Source: Parelaphostrongylus tenuis (taxonomy: Eukaryota > Nematoda > Chromadorea > Rhabditida > Metastrongylidae). From it: 64,000 nucleotides of DNA. The first letter of the stretch is position 1. Each line of letters begins with the position of its first letter. Position numbers and translations under genes: made by a program. Below are positions 53,766-64,000 of the stretch, piece after piece. The stretch lies in the NCBI GenBank assembly GCA_019055375.1, contig JAHQIW010005606.1, forward strand, positions 34,563 through 98,562, given 5' to 3'. The notes below the pieces were generated by a model. It made no database searches and was not told where the DNA came from. It saw nothing but the letters and a program-made list of their open reading frames with translations.

Positions 53766-55640
53766 GTTGTCAACCGCTGCTAATTTATCGTTGTAAGTAA
53801 ATTTATGTTAACCGGTGCTGATTGTGCAAGTTCTTAATCATTGAATAGTTTTTTTTGACACAAGAAAATAGAGGGTCAGGGTGAGCAATTTACATTTTTT
53901 TATGAACTAGTCCTCAAAGTCATGCATGCGAGCTCTGTCAGGGCTTACTCTGACTGCATGCCAAATCTTTTCCCTAGTAGTCTCGGAGTGGTACATTGTA
54001 GGCAATGTTTTTGGGTTGCGGTCTTACATTTTTGGCGAAGAAATTGTGCAATGAGAGTTGGAATTGCGCTGTTATCCCAAGGTTAGCTGTGCTCTGTTAG
54101 GTAAAAAGGCGACAAAGTACGAACACATTTTGCAGAGTTTGACTGCATCCCACTCAACTGATAATGAAAAGTGGAGGTTTTCAGGACAAGTGGACGTTCT
54201 TTCTACTGAAAACTCGTTTATGAAAGTGCCTTCAGTAATATTCGGTGTTTTCTTAGCAACAATCTCAATACGCTATCCTTTTTCTTTTGTAGAATGCACT
54301 TAGACTTTTTTCTCACTAACCAGGCTTAGTATGAAATCTGCGTTTCGTAACTTTCCGATGACTATAAAAACATGGATATGAGAAAATATATTCTGTGACA
54401 GCATTTTGAATTTTTTTTTAGGAGGACGTGATTTTCTTGCTGAATCGTGGATTTTTTGACATATGGGCGTTGTCTTTGCCGAAGTTATTGTTACATAGGC
54501 CTTTTCAATATTTGCCATTTGAATATCTTTGATTCTATTGCTATGTGCGCCAATACAAATTCGCAGGGAGGCGTGTCGCCACCGTTATAGTAGCCTGGTG
54601 AGGTGACGTCGCGCGGCGTGCTACAAAATAGAGCACACCAGCGTGAAAGGGTTAGACTTATAAGTGATGCTCGTTGATGGATCACATAATTACGATTTAC
54701 TACTTATCTCTTATTAATTAAGAACGTGCTTTGGGCAGTATCATATGGTTCCAAATTGTTCTGCACCTTGGAGTGAGGCTACTGATTTGAACCATAAACA
54801 TTCTATTGTATACGGTTGTCTTAGAGAACGCTTAAATTCTCACACCACTGTGTTCTCATTAATACCCCTGTTTCATATTAAATGAACTTCTACATTTCAC
54901 TACACCGTTCAATAAGCGGATGGGAGTGTCAGCCTATGTCCTATCAGTATATAGATGGCCAGGTCTGCCGATAAGTCAACGACGTTAGCGAGGAGTGTAT
55001 CGATTCTAGGACGAATATTCCTACCATTTTGGGAGAATATCATCATTCTTGTCAGTGGAATGGCTCGTCAGAGTATAACCCTGAATGACACTGGATCGTG
55101 GATCCATTTGATGCAGAAGTACGGAAGTGCAGAAGTGACATTAGGGGGAAAGGGGAGCATGATCGTATATTACTCATTTGCTTTATATTTTGTACAACGT
55201 TAATCATCAGTGATACTGAGCGACTGCTGGCCAACTAGTCCATACGTGTCACTACTTTTTTACAGGATACATACTCACTAGAAAGTGATGGAAACGGTCT
55301 TCATGAATAGTTGAGCTGTTCCTGGTGCACGCAAAGAATATTGAAGCGTGGGGAAACCAAAATGGGACTCGACTGCCATTCTGCCGTCTCTGTAGTACAT
55401 TTTTCAATATCATAAATTTAAAAAACTTCGGATGAAAATGAACTCGAACTGAGAGTGCCGCGTGTGCACTGTGTCTTGTCTTCTAACAACCACCAATTAG
55501 ATTTATGTTATAGTTAAAGTAAGGAATGAATATTGTCTTAGGAAAAACCTATGGTAAGACGACAGTGTGCTCAAGATTATTGAAGGTCATTTGATTTTGT
55601 GCAGCAAAAAACCAGAACCGACCTACTCTAAGTGACCAAA
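53766..55640. other. Intergenic, mostly unrecognised
   Basis: No exon chain is seen. At 54590-54656 a short piece (GACGTCGCGCGGCG, GTGAAAGGGTTAGAC) resembles the end of an M2-type repeat. Open frames at 54058-54303 and 54955-55203 have no recognisable domain. Confidence 0.45.
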
Positions 55641-55671
55641 ATTATTGGGAGATACCTAATAATGTGGAGTG

Positions 55672-55985
55672 CTGTACAAAAACGTTTGCGTCAGTCGGGA
55701 TTTGAACCCAGATCTCACCGCACCATAACCACCGCAAGTGATGGTCAAATCAAACGAATTCTGACCGATTATCGATACCTAATGTCTGTCAACACAAGTG
55801 GGTTCAGTGCCGATAGCGGCTGCCCCGTCATGCCGTCGACGGTTGGCTGTTGGCAGACAACGCGTTATAGCGTAAATAAGAGTGTTGTGCAAAACGAGCG
55901 TCGGTAGTGCAACGGTTAGCGTACGCTCCCGGAAAGAGTGAGATCTGAGTTCAAATCCCGGCTGACGCAAACGTTTTTGCACAGC
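55672..55985. repeat. Inverted pair of tRNA-like sequences
   Basis: On the plus strand 55902-55971 folds as a tRNA-like cloverleaf: acceptor GCGTCGG pairs with CTGACGC, D-arm GTGC/GCGT, anticodon stem CGCTC/GAGTG with loop CCGGAAA, and a T-arm with GTTCAAATCC. Position 33 is C instead of the usual U, and the GGA anticodon would be serine without the long variable arm, so it is probably not a working tRNA. The left arm (about 55672-55725) is the reverse complement of the 3' part and its flank (GTCAGTCGGGATTTGAACCC, CACTCCACATTAT on the right against ATAATGTGGAGTG on the left). Confidence 0.6.
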
Positions 55986-57649
55986 ACTCCACATTATTGG
56001 GTGTACTATAAGATCATACCACTGCAAGTGGCAGTCAGATAAAAAGAATTCTGACTGATTATTGGGAGAGTAAGTGTGAATCTATTATCCCTTCCAACGA
56101 CGGCGAGACTACTGTAAAAGGCGATATAAGCGGGACGGGGCGACCGACACTGGTAGAAAGCATAAATAGAGTATTCGCGATATAATGATGCTGTGAATGT
56201 TTCTCTTGCTGTACCGACACATCGCCGTAAGGGTCTTTACAATCCGTTTTGATCTTCTGGATAGTAGATCATACTGAATTTCACATAATCGGCATCAGGA
56301 AGCCGGCAGTTTAGGTTAATGAAAACAATTTAGGCGCCATACTGTCAATATTCGTACAATAGGAAATTGTGCTAGAAAGTGTATGTAGGTGGAGTAACCT
56401 TCTGTACACCAGTAGTCTATAAATCATATCAATTTCATGGGGATCCCATCACTGCACCGTTCCATCTACGAGCTCCTCTCCAAAAGAGAATCATTGTTGT
56501 TACTCTTTGCTCACCAAAACGTATAGTTGCTGAGACACAAACATATGCAATTTCTGACCATTAAGTCTGAGCGATCTGCAAAAAAGCGATTTGTATCTGG
56601 AGATTCCAGTATTTTAACAGAATATGTTAACGAGAGTTGAAAAATTGGATTTTAAGACCGAAGTAGGAATGGAAGTTTAAGTCTTTTGAAGATGGCTTCT
56701 GATGCACAGTTGCTTGATGGAAATTCCCTATTCTTGAAAAGAAAATATCGCCGCTATAGATTGGAATGCTTTGATGATATAAGAGGAATTAGTTGATTCA
56801 GATATGCACGTATTGTACAATATTTTTTAATCTTGAGATGATCATTTGAATTACAACTAGACAACTAGACGACAGACAAATTACAACTTTATCCATACAA
56901 GGAATCAATCTAGTCACAAGCTGAGAAAGAGAACTTTGAATGTCTATATAAGAAATATAGTTAGACGAACACTTCACACGCGGTTCAATCCCCGCTTGAC
57001 TGTTGAATTGAGGGAAACTCAAGTAGAGACCACAAGCTCGTTGAAAGATCCACAACTTTGACCATTACATTACATTTGCACTAGCAAGCTGCATCACTGC
57101 TATTGATAGAGAGTTACTCAGAAAGAAAAACGAAAAGCATCTTGATCTTGCTGCAGTACGTCTGACAAGACCCATAAAGGCAGAAATGTTCCCACGTTTA
57201 GTTTATTTCAATCAGAGATCTCAACAGAAAGCTGAAGAAAATTGAGTGATCGGCATTCCTGAGACTTAAGGAAAAATTTTTCAAATAATGTATTTTTGGG
57301 CGTTCCGTGTGGTCTTTTATCGGCACTAATACAGTGCAATACACGTGTTTCGGACTTGCAACCTCGTCAGGTGCACGGTGTCTTTCATCTGAGCCAATCC
57401 CTTTCGGGGAAGAGCCCCCTTACATAAAGGAATCGTCGACGTACATGTTACACTGACGAGTGTTAAGTAGAAATTCATTTTATACACGGCAGAGGTTCAA
57501 AAAAATACATTGCCAAATTATATTGTCTTGAGCGAAGTCAGAAAAAACAGTCGAATATGAATGTATTTTTTCAGATAACAATATCCTTTGTAATTTGACC
57601 AGAGTCGTATTTTAGGTTCGGTATGAAGAAATACTGGAGAAATCTTTTG
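55986..57649. other. Intergenic, mostly unrecognised
   Basis: A tRNA-like B-box (GGTTCAATCCCCGC near 56981) hints at another SINE head. CACGTGTTTCGGACTTGCAA followed by CCTCGTCAGGTGC near 57342 resembles the Penelope-associated terminal motif. No gene is seen. Confidence 0.4.
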
Positions 57650-57765
57650 ACTTTGATCACTCTATGAGCGATCGTTTCGTGAGCCTAAACGACAGGATCG
57701 AACCAGTGATCACGTGTGTGTTGTGGATAACCTCAAACCACTGCGTGACACATACTCTAGGTTTG
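57650..57765 (-). mobile_element. tRNA-derived SINE, family S1, partial
   Basis: Minus-strand head with GTGTCACGCAGTGGTTTGAG and B-box GGTTCGATCC. The body is lost. Confidence 0.6.
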
Positions 57766-57984
57766 ATATGTGTTCAACAGTAAGCATGTCATCACTAAAA
57801 TGATCTCATTGATTCGGTTACTTCTAAGCTGCTCTGTGTGCGGACTCCAAATGAATATCTTCATTTCATGCATCTAACCACAATTAAGAATTGTTTCCCA
57901 CCCGGAAATATCACAATGATCCACTAAATCTGAACTTGAGCCTTACTGGACATCATTAAATCGCAGTACATTTGTCCACATGGA

Positions 57985-59505
57985 GTAATAGTCTCTATCA
58001 CGTTCACACTTGTATCACCTGTCGTCCCGTTGATCGTCGAGTGACTCGAGCGGGTACCAGCAACTCTTCCATTTTTCCCTACCGCGTGCAAGAGTAGCCC
58101 AGTGGGTTCTCCTCGCTCTAGGGATTGGTTGAGCATCATATCTTTCTTCTAGGCTTTTCATGAAGTAATCGGACCATCGGGTTGATGGTGTTCCTGTAGA
58201 GCGCTTAATGTCCCGAGGAGTCCAGTAGGTAACGGCTCCCGTCCATCGGTTGTCGTCAAAGCGCATAACGTTATCCGTCCCTCCTTATTTTCTATATCCT
58301 GGAGTGTAGAACGGTTTGACTTTCGATCGACCACGTAGGTCGACAATGTAGATTCTTCCATAACTGCTAGAATCGGAAGACTCCTAGCATCGATCTCTCA
58401 ACTGGTCGTCCGATAACGCCAAGTGATTGCTCATCCTGCTTACGTAACGATCAGGTTTCTGCTGCGTGCGCCAGGGCAGGAAAAACTATCGAAAAGCCGG
58501 GCACGGAGTCGGGCGCTCTTCGTTTTCTTCACTACGTCTCCGATGCTCTTGAACTCACCCCAAGCCGCTCGTTTCCTCTTGCTCAATTCCGGAGATATGG
58601 TTCAATATATTGACTTCATGACTTAAATAGACGTCGGTGGAGCATACAAAGACATTCTTTCCGTTGATCGTGAATGGGGAACCCATCCGTTCCTCATAAA
58701 CATCGGTTTCGTTTGATTTAGTTGAAGACCAATCTTTCCATAGGCGTTATCGAAATCGGTCCACATTCGTTCCGCCTGGCTGATACTTGGACTCATAAGG
58801 ACGATATCATCAGCGAAGCGGAGATGGTTTGATTGTCGAATTTCGATTTTCACTCCTACATCTTCACATTCTAATGTTCGTATGACGTTTTAGAGGGTGG
58901 CAGTGAATAATTTTAGCGAGACTGTATCGCCTTGTCGAACCCCTCTTCTTACGTCGATATTAATATCATTATAGAATTTCGATATTTGGTCACGAAATTT
59001 TTATATAGCTCACGAAGGATCATTATGTACCCAGTAGGGACGCCCTGGTTATCCAGAACCTCTACAATCGCTTCTGTTTCCACTGAATCAAAGGCTTTTT
59101 TCAGATCGATGAAAGTGAGGCAGAGTGGTAGTTTGCACTATCGTGAAACTTCAATGAGTCTTGTGGTCATGCGAATGTGGTCTATGGGGCTAAACTCTTT
59201 TTGGAACACTGCTTATTCGCATGGCTGTCCTTCCTCCGGTGTTCTGTCAATCCTGTTTAGGATGACTCGAGTTAAGAGTTTATAGACAACAAACAGCAAG
59301 CAGATTGGGCGATATTTGCCTATGTCGTGAAGGTCTCCCTTTTTGAACAACAATACGGTCTTGCTGCTTTTCCAATACTGTGCGATTGATAGTTGTGATG
59401 CGAAGTGTACTAGGCAGCAAGATTCTGTATAACAGATGTTAAGTGTAATGACGGGAAGTCTCTGCATTATACATGTGGCGTTAAAGGAGCAAGCTTTCAT
59501 GACAG
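57985..59505 (-). mobile_element. RTE retrotransposon, reverse transcriptase to 3' end (left arm of second palindrome)
   Basis: Minus strand. From 59505 down: KTVLLFKKGDLHDIGKYRPI, CLLFVVYKLLTRVILNRIDR, TPEEGQPCE; then the palm with RRGVRQGD (degraded); IEIRQSNHLRFADDIVLMSP (58853 on), which keeps the FADD catalytic box; then the distal part and the end module RSTGTPSTRWSDYFMKSLEE, RRTHWATLARGREKWK and YPLESLDDQRDDR. The 3' end is the TATCACCTGTCGTC complement. Frames are interrupted several times. Confidence 0.85.
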
Positions 59506-59509
59506 AGAT

Positions 59510-60475
59510 GAGTTAAGAATTAAGAGGGATGGAAGTTAAGGCCTACAAAACGTCATGCGAACATTAGAATGGAACGAAATGGGAGTGAAATTTGACGGTC
59601 GACAATTAAACCATCTTCGCATTGCTGACGGTCGTTCTCATAACACCAAACATCAGCCAAGCGGAACGAATGTGGACCGATTTCGATAACGCCTGCGGAG
59701 AGATTGGTCATCAACTAAATCTCAACGAAAACAATGTTCATGAGGAACGGATGGGTTTCTAATGCCCCATTCACGCTCAACAGAACGACAATCTCCGAAT
59801 GCTCCAGTTACTTCTATCTAGGTTGTGAAATCAACATGATGAACGACCTAGCTCCAGAGTTGAGCAGGAGGAAACGAGCGGCTTGGGGAACGTTTAAGAG
59901 CATTGAAGATGTAGTGAAGAGGAGAAAGAACATCCGACTCCGTGCCCACCTTTTCGACTCGGCGCAATTATCCCTGCCCTAACGTATGGAGCAGAAACCT
60001 GGTTGCTATGTAAGCAGGATGAAAGATCACTTGGCGTTATCGAACGCGCAGTTCGAAAGGTCGATGCTAGGAGTATCCCGTATCTCGCAAATGAGAGAAA
60101 GGATCCGAAGTTCCGACCTACGTCAACGATCGAAAATCAGAGACGCCGTTCTACGCGCCAGGATATCGAAAATAAGCTGGGCCGTACACGTGATGCGCTT
60201 CAGCGAAAACCGATGGACGAGAGCCGTTACCGACTGGATTCCTCGGGACGTCAAGCGCTCCAAAGGAAGACCACTGACCCGTTGGTCCGATTTCTTCACG
60301 AAAGCGATAGAAGAAAGATATGATGCTCAGCGAATCCGTAGAGCGAGGAGGACCCACTGGGCTACTCTTGCACGCGGTAGGGAAAAAATGGAAGAGAAAT
60401 TGCTGGTACCCCGTTCGAGTCACTCGACGATCAACAGGACTATAGGTGATACAGGTGATACTGTAGTTGGCCGGC
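59510..60475 (+). mobile_element. RTE retrotransposon, 3' part (right arm of second palindrome)
   Basis: Plus strand. It begins just before the FADD region (MGVKFDGRQLNHLRIADG, so the catalytic box is lost), continues MNDLAPELSRRKRAAWGTFK, QDERSLGVIERAVRKVDARS, and ends GRPLTRWSDFFTKAIEERYD, RRTHWATLARGREK. The tail is AGGTGATACAGGTGATAC, which marks the RTE 3' end in both palindromes. Confidence 0.85.
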
Positions 60476-60789
60476 CAGTGTGGGAATCTCGAATCGGCTA
60501 CTATGACTCACTATCTATCCAATAAATATTATAATTATCTGTAGATAGGTAACTTTACTATTCATGAATATGTACAATGAAAAAAGTAGCTGCTATTCGT
60601 ATGAACTGCTATTATACTCAAAGTATCCGACTTATATCATCAAAGAGTCGGCTGATGATTTTGGCTGTGGTCATTTGACAATCAGCAGAATGTTTAAAGC
60701 GCCATATGTAAGGAGTGTAAGAAGGGTCGATGGATTCCACACGCGCTCACTTAGGTACAGATGCTCAAACGCTCGCTCATAACCGCTCC
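60476..60789. other. Intergenic, no feature recognised
   Basis: About 300 bp with no recognisable exon or repeat. Confidence 0.4.
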
Positions 60790-61425
60790 GTCGCGTCATC
60801 TTCTTCGCGCTCCATTTCTGGCCAAATTCATCACCGTCGACGACAGGTGAATTTTTTTAATAGTCAACGTCATCCGAATCAATGATTGTCACCGCACCAA
60901 CATGGAACTCCAACTATACGCCAAATCAATTAGCACCAAAGGCTATGCTCGTCATTTTTTGAAATCGGACCTAGCCAGTTCACTGGCACTTGCTGTCACC
61001 TGGAGAGACGATCAACCCCAAACGGCTACTGTGACCACCTGGACCGCTGTAATCAGGCTCTGTCACGTCGACTTCGCCGCAGTTTTATTCTGCTTCAAGA
61101 CAACGCATGGCTACATGTAACCAGATTAACAAAGAAGGAAGATCACCATACCGGTCTCGAATTTGCTGAATTATCGGTCGTAGAGTCCTGACTTGTCGTG
61201 TGGACTATTACCTCTTTCCATGGCTAGAGCACTTTCTGAGCAAAAAGAACTTCCGAGACAGCAATCATTTGCGTCGAGGATTGACAACTTTCTTCGAATA
61301 CAAGGATGGACGACTTCTTGAGCGCAGTATTGATTTGTTGTCTGAGAGATGGCAGAATTGTTTTCAGGCTGATGGCGCATACTTTGAAGTTGTTAAGCAA
61401 TTTTAAATTAGGTTTGATTAAAAAC
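60790..61425 (+). mobile_element. Mariner transposase relic
   Basis: Plus strand. Matches 5885-6475 (CTGGCCAAATTCATCACCGT, AAAGGCTATGCTCGTCAT). C-terminal mariner features are WLEHFLSKKNFRDSNHLRRG, LTTFFEYKDGRLLERSIDLL and ERWQNCFQADGAYFEVVKQF. The upstream part has stops. It lies about 300 bp upstream of H1 copy B. Confidence 0.8.
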
Positions 61426-61678
61426 ATTTAGTGTTTATCGCTTTACTGCTAAAACTTATAAAAAGGCCTCATAAAATCGTCAGTGGGTCAGCAGATTTTT
61501 TTAAAATCCATAGGAATTGAATTTGCTGTTTATGCTTTTTTCCCATGTTTGTTGTCGTTTAGTTCTCACACGTCCCTTCGTGTTTGTTTACCAAACGAAA
61601 TGATAAATACTGATGCCGTAGATGTTTTGTGATAACATTCACATTCACATCGGATATCACGTAAACGGTTTCCACCCC

Positions 61679-61684
61679 TATAAA
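61679..61684 (+). promoter_or_regulatory. TATA box of H1 copy B
   Basis: TATAAA 55 bp upstream of the ATG at 61734, within a block also kept at the two other H1 copies that retain their promoters. Confidence 0.55.
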
Positions 61685-61733
61685 TGCAGATGTTTTGATG
61701 TTTATAGTCATTTATTCTTCCTACTAACCCGAG

Positions 61734-62703
61734 ATGTCTACGGCTGCTGAGACTGGCTCAGTGACGGCTGCCAAGGTGGCTTCTCCCTCCTCGACCTCAC
61801 CCCTCCGTTTACTCACAAATGGTTCGCCAGGCTATCTCGGAGCTTCAGGACAGCTCTGACTCGTTCGAAGGCTGCCATCCAACGTTACATTGTCGAACAC
61901 TATCCACTAGGAAACGATGACAACTTGGTTACTCGTGTTATATTTTCTATTTTATTTATTCAAAATTCAGTAATCATGAAATGAAGCCCAACTTGTGGAA
62001 TTAGTAGTCCCTTCATGAGAAAAGTGTCTCCAGTATTTCAACGAGAAGCGTATTAGTGAAGGAGAGAAAGAAAAACGTGGAAAATTCCTTCTTTTCTGCA
62101 CTTGTCGCTGTTTTCTGTCCTAAGAGTGTCCTTTGCTACTTAAATATCTGAACCATACTCACTGTGAAGCTGTGAATTTCAACGTGCAGTTTTCATTAGA
62201 TTGAAAATATGCATTCGAGAGAGTACTCTAATGTTCTCGAGATACTCATATTTAGCTTAACAGCAATGTTCGACTCGCATTGAAGAGGTGGTGTTTGAAC
62301 GAGGAGTGCTGGTACATAGTCAGACGGAAGCTCTATGGATGGGAGTTTCAAACTCGTTGAAAGGAAAGAAACCAAAGTGTCTTCGCTAAAAGACGGAAAA
62401 GTGAAAGTAACTTGGCATTAAAAAAGATACACAATATCTTTGCAGGTAGTCTGTTTCATCTGTGTTTTTAGAACGTCAACAGCGACAAAGGCAAAACCGG
62501 CGTGTCCGAAAATAAAGCCCTTACGTCCGGTGAAAAAGTCAAGTGTTGAAAAGAAGGCTAAGACACCGGTACCTGTGAAACCGACAGGAAAGAAAACGAA
62601 AGCAAAGAGAACTCCGAATGCAGTTAAGGGCGCTAAGCACGCATGTGCTCGTCCTAAGTCCATTAAGACAAGTCCCCGCTGTGAAAAAGAAGTTAGATTT
62701 TAG
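61734..62703 (+). pseudogene. Linker histone H1 copy B, frameshifted
   Basis: Plus strand, same three-exon plan as the gene at 26931-27905. Exon 1 starts MSTAAETGSVTAAKVASPSS, then a shift leads into VYSQMVRQAISELQDSSDS, and RYIVEHYPLGNDDNL is recovered in another frame. Exon 2 (from about 62265) has two extra bases within its ALKRGVERG region (AGGTGGTGTTTGAACG). Exon 3 (62472-62703) is open: SSVEKKAKTPVPVKPTGKKT and CARPKSIKTSPRCEKEVRF to TAG, the Lys/Pro-rich tail. Several indels mark it as a pseudogene. Confidence 0.75.
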
Positions 62704-62999
62704 TGATCGCGATATTTTATTGCGCACATGTGCGCACTTTATATAATAAATAGTGCTGTAAAAAAATTCGTATGACACAATGACTCAACGAGCTAACATT
62801 CAAGTATTTTCTGTTAAGTTAAGATAGAAAGTGTGGTGTTATGATTCAATACTGAGAGTATGAAATACATTTGTATCAATATTCATGTTGAAAAGGTGAC
62901 TTGGCACAACCTTCGATTTGTCTTTCCTCTTTTCCAAATTGCGTCCATTATGGAACAGAATTCAGTAGTGAACATTAGTTGAAGGCCATCTTGTTCACA
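62704..62999 (+). repeat. Conserved 3' flank of the H1 locus
   Basis: This is the inverted match of 26690-26930 (TTCGTATGACACAATGACTC, CATTTGTATCAATATTCATG). It ends at the same point, GGCCGAATCGG, where an RTE copy starts in both places. Confidence 0.7.
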
Positions 63000-63654
63000 G
63001 GCCGAATCGGTGAAATTCGTTTCGTCTGGCTAATATAGTTTTATAAGGACGATATGACCAGCGAGCGAAGACGATTTAAGATGATCGACGTTGATTTTCA
63101 GTCCCATATCGTCACTTCTAATGTTCGCATGCCGCTTTTGGAGGATGGCAGTGATAATTTTGGCGAGATTACATCGCCTTGTCGAACCCTTCTCCTTACG
63201 TATATTAATACGTTATGGAATGGACATTACGGTCGTGAACATCTTTATACAGCTGCACAAGGATTCCATTATGTACCGAAGTAGTGAGACGTCACCTGGT
63301 TATCCAGAGTTTCAGAACCGCTTCTGTTTTTGCCTTTGTAATGAAAAGACTTCGCTCAGTTCACTCGATGAAAATGAGGCACAAGTGGTTGTTTGTACTC
63401 TCGTGGAAACTTCAGTGAGTCTTGTAATTCGTTGGTGGTGTGGGTTCTATAGTATCTAAATCCGTTTTCCGGACACTACCTTATTCGCATGGCTCTCCTT
63501 CGTCCAGTTTTTGGTTCTGTCCATTCCTGTTTAATATAACTCGATGTGAAGAGTTTATAACCCCAAACGGACATTAGGCAGATTGGGCGAGTGAGAAAGC
63601 CTATGTCGTGAAGGTCGCTCTTTTTGAACAACAATACGGTCTTCATTTGTCAAG
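63000..63654 (-). mobile_element. RTE reverse-transcriptase fragment
   Basis: Minus strand, badly broken reverse transcriptase matching 26046-26685 (plus-strand complement blocks TCTAATGTTCGCATG, CCTTGTCGAACCCTTCTCCT, GGTTATCCAGAGT, CGCATGGCTCTCCTTCGTCC and CTATGTCGTGAAGGTC). It ends at AACAATACGGTCTTC where the R850 repeat starts, the same site as at 26045. Confidence 0.8.
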
Positions 63655-64000
63655 CCTTCTAACGGAGTTTTGCTATCTTTTCGGGTGCAATTTATATGAA
63701 TAATGACTTGGGGCAAACGCAGGCGCGAGATGGCTCATGACCTTAGAGAGCAAGTGGTCTCGTCAGAGAGGTCCGTAGTACCTTAGATAGAACAATGGTC
63801 CAGAGTGGCGACCGAGAGGCACCGCAGGTGGTCGCACAACCTCAACAGTGCGAGTCAGTTTCAACGATCGCGGGGCATTTCATCCGAACGGTCGTGGTGT
63901 GACTTCGTCCGGACCACCTCCCACCAGAATCGATAATCAATCCATCTGTTTGCTCTCTCCCACACAATCTCGTTGTCATGTAGCTTACTTGCTTATCATA
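63655..64000 (+). repeat. R850 repeat copy 3, cut by the window end
   Basis: Matches the first 350 bp of copy 1 (GGAGTTTTGCTATCTTTTCG, AGAGAGCAAGTGG, TTTCATCCGAACGGTCG, GTCCGGACCACCTCCCACC, ACACAATCTCGTTGTCATGT). It continues beyond 64000. Confidence 0.75.

Noticed and set aside
1..64000. CRISPR arrays, bacterial operons, rRNA genes, histone gene arrays with core histones
   Set aside because: No regularly spaced short repeats, no rRNA blocks and no core histone sequences are present. The repeats are transposon-derived.

Overview
This is eukaryotic DNA, most likely from a strongylid (hookworm-type, clade V) nematode. The few real genes are split into short exons by introns with nematode-type borders, there are no bacterial-style operons or ribosome sites, and about half of what can be identified is transposon debris: RTE-type non-LTR retrotransposons, a Penelope-like element, mariner relics, tRNA-derived SINEs and several inverted-repeat (MITE-like) families. 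The species call is inference from gene structure and repeat content.

Layout. 1-17 kb is almost all repeats: a Penelope GIY-YIG fragment, MITEs, a mariner + histone H1 pseudogene unit (5.2-7.5 kb), a head-to-head RTE palindrome (8.8-10.6 kb), a large foldback element with arms of about 0.8 kb (10.9-13.7 kb), a Penelope element with oppositely oriented ends (14.1-15.7 kb) and an unclassified 0.87-kb dispersed repeat. 17.3-18.7 kb holds a broken N-acetylglucosamine-kinase-like gene. 19-29 kb carries MITEs, a histone H1 relic (22.4-23.2 kb), an RTE element with endonuclease and reverse transcriptase split by the 0.87-kb repeat (23.5-26.7 kb), and the best-preserved linker histone H1 gene (26.9-27.9 kb, minus).

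29.1-36.2 kb on the minus strand is the clearest gene, rbbp-5, a WD40 subunit of the SET1/MLL (COMPASS) histone H3K4 methyltransferase complex. Twelve exons are recognisable, but several one-base length errors break the frame. Its introns are filled with SINEs and MITEs. 40.7-51.6 kb on the plus strand looks like a two-gene operon: a five-exon gene for a 202-residue disordered protein, then about 110 bp downstream a nine-exon gene with a NADAR (YbiA-like) domain whose usual catalytic residues are changed.

52-64 kb returns to repeats: a second RTE palindrome (58-60.5 kb), a second mariner + H1 unit (60.8-63 kb), then RTE and the 0.87-kb repeat running off the window. The block at 61.4-64.0 kb matches 28.0-25.2 kb in inverted order, with the same RTE truncation point and the same insertion, so it is an inverted segmental duplication about 36 kb apart. 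No tRNA gene, rRNA gene or CRISPR array can be supported; tRNA-like sequences here read as SINE heads. Exon borders and repeat edges were read by eye and may be off by a few to tens of bases.
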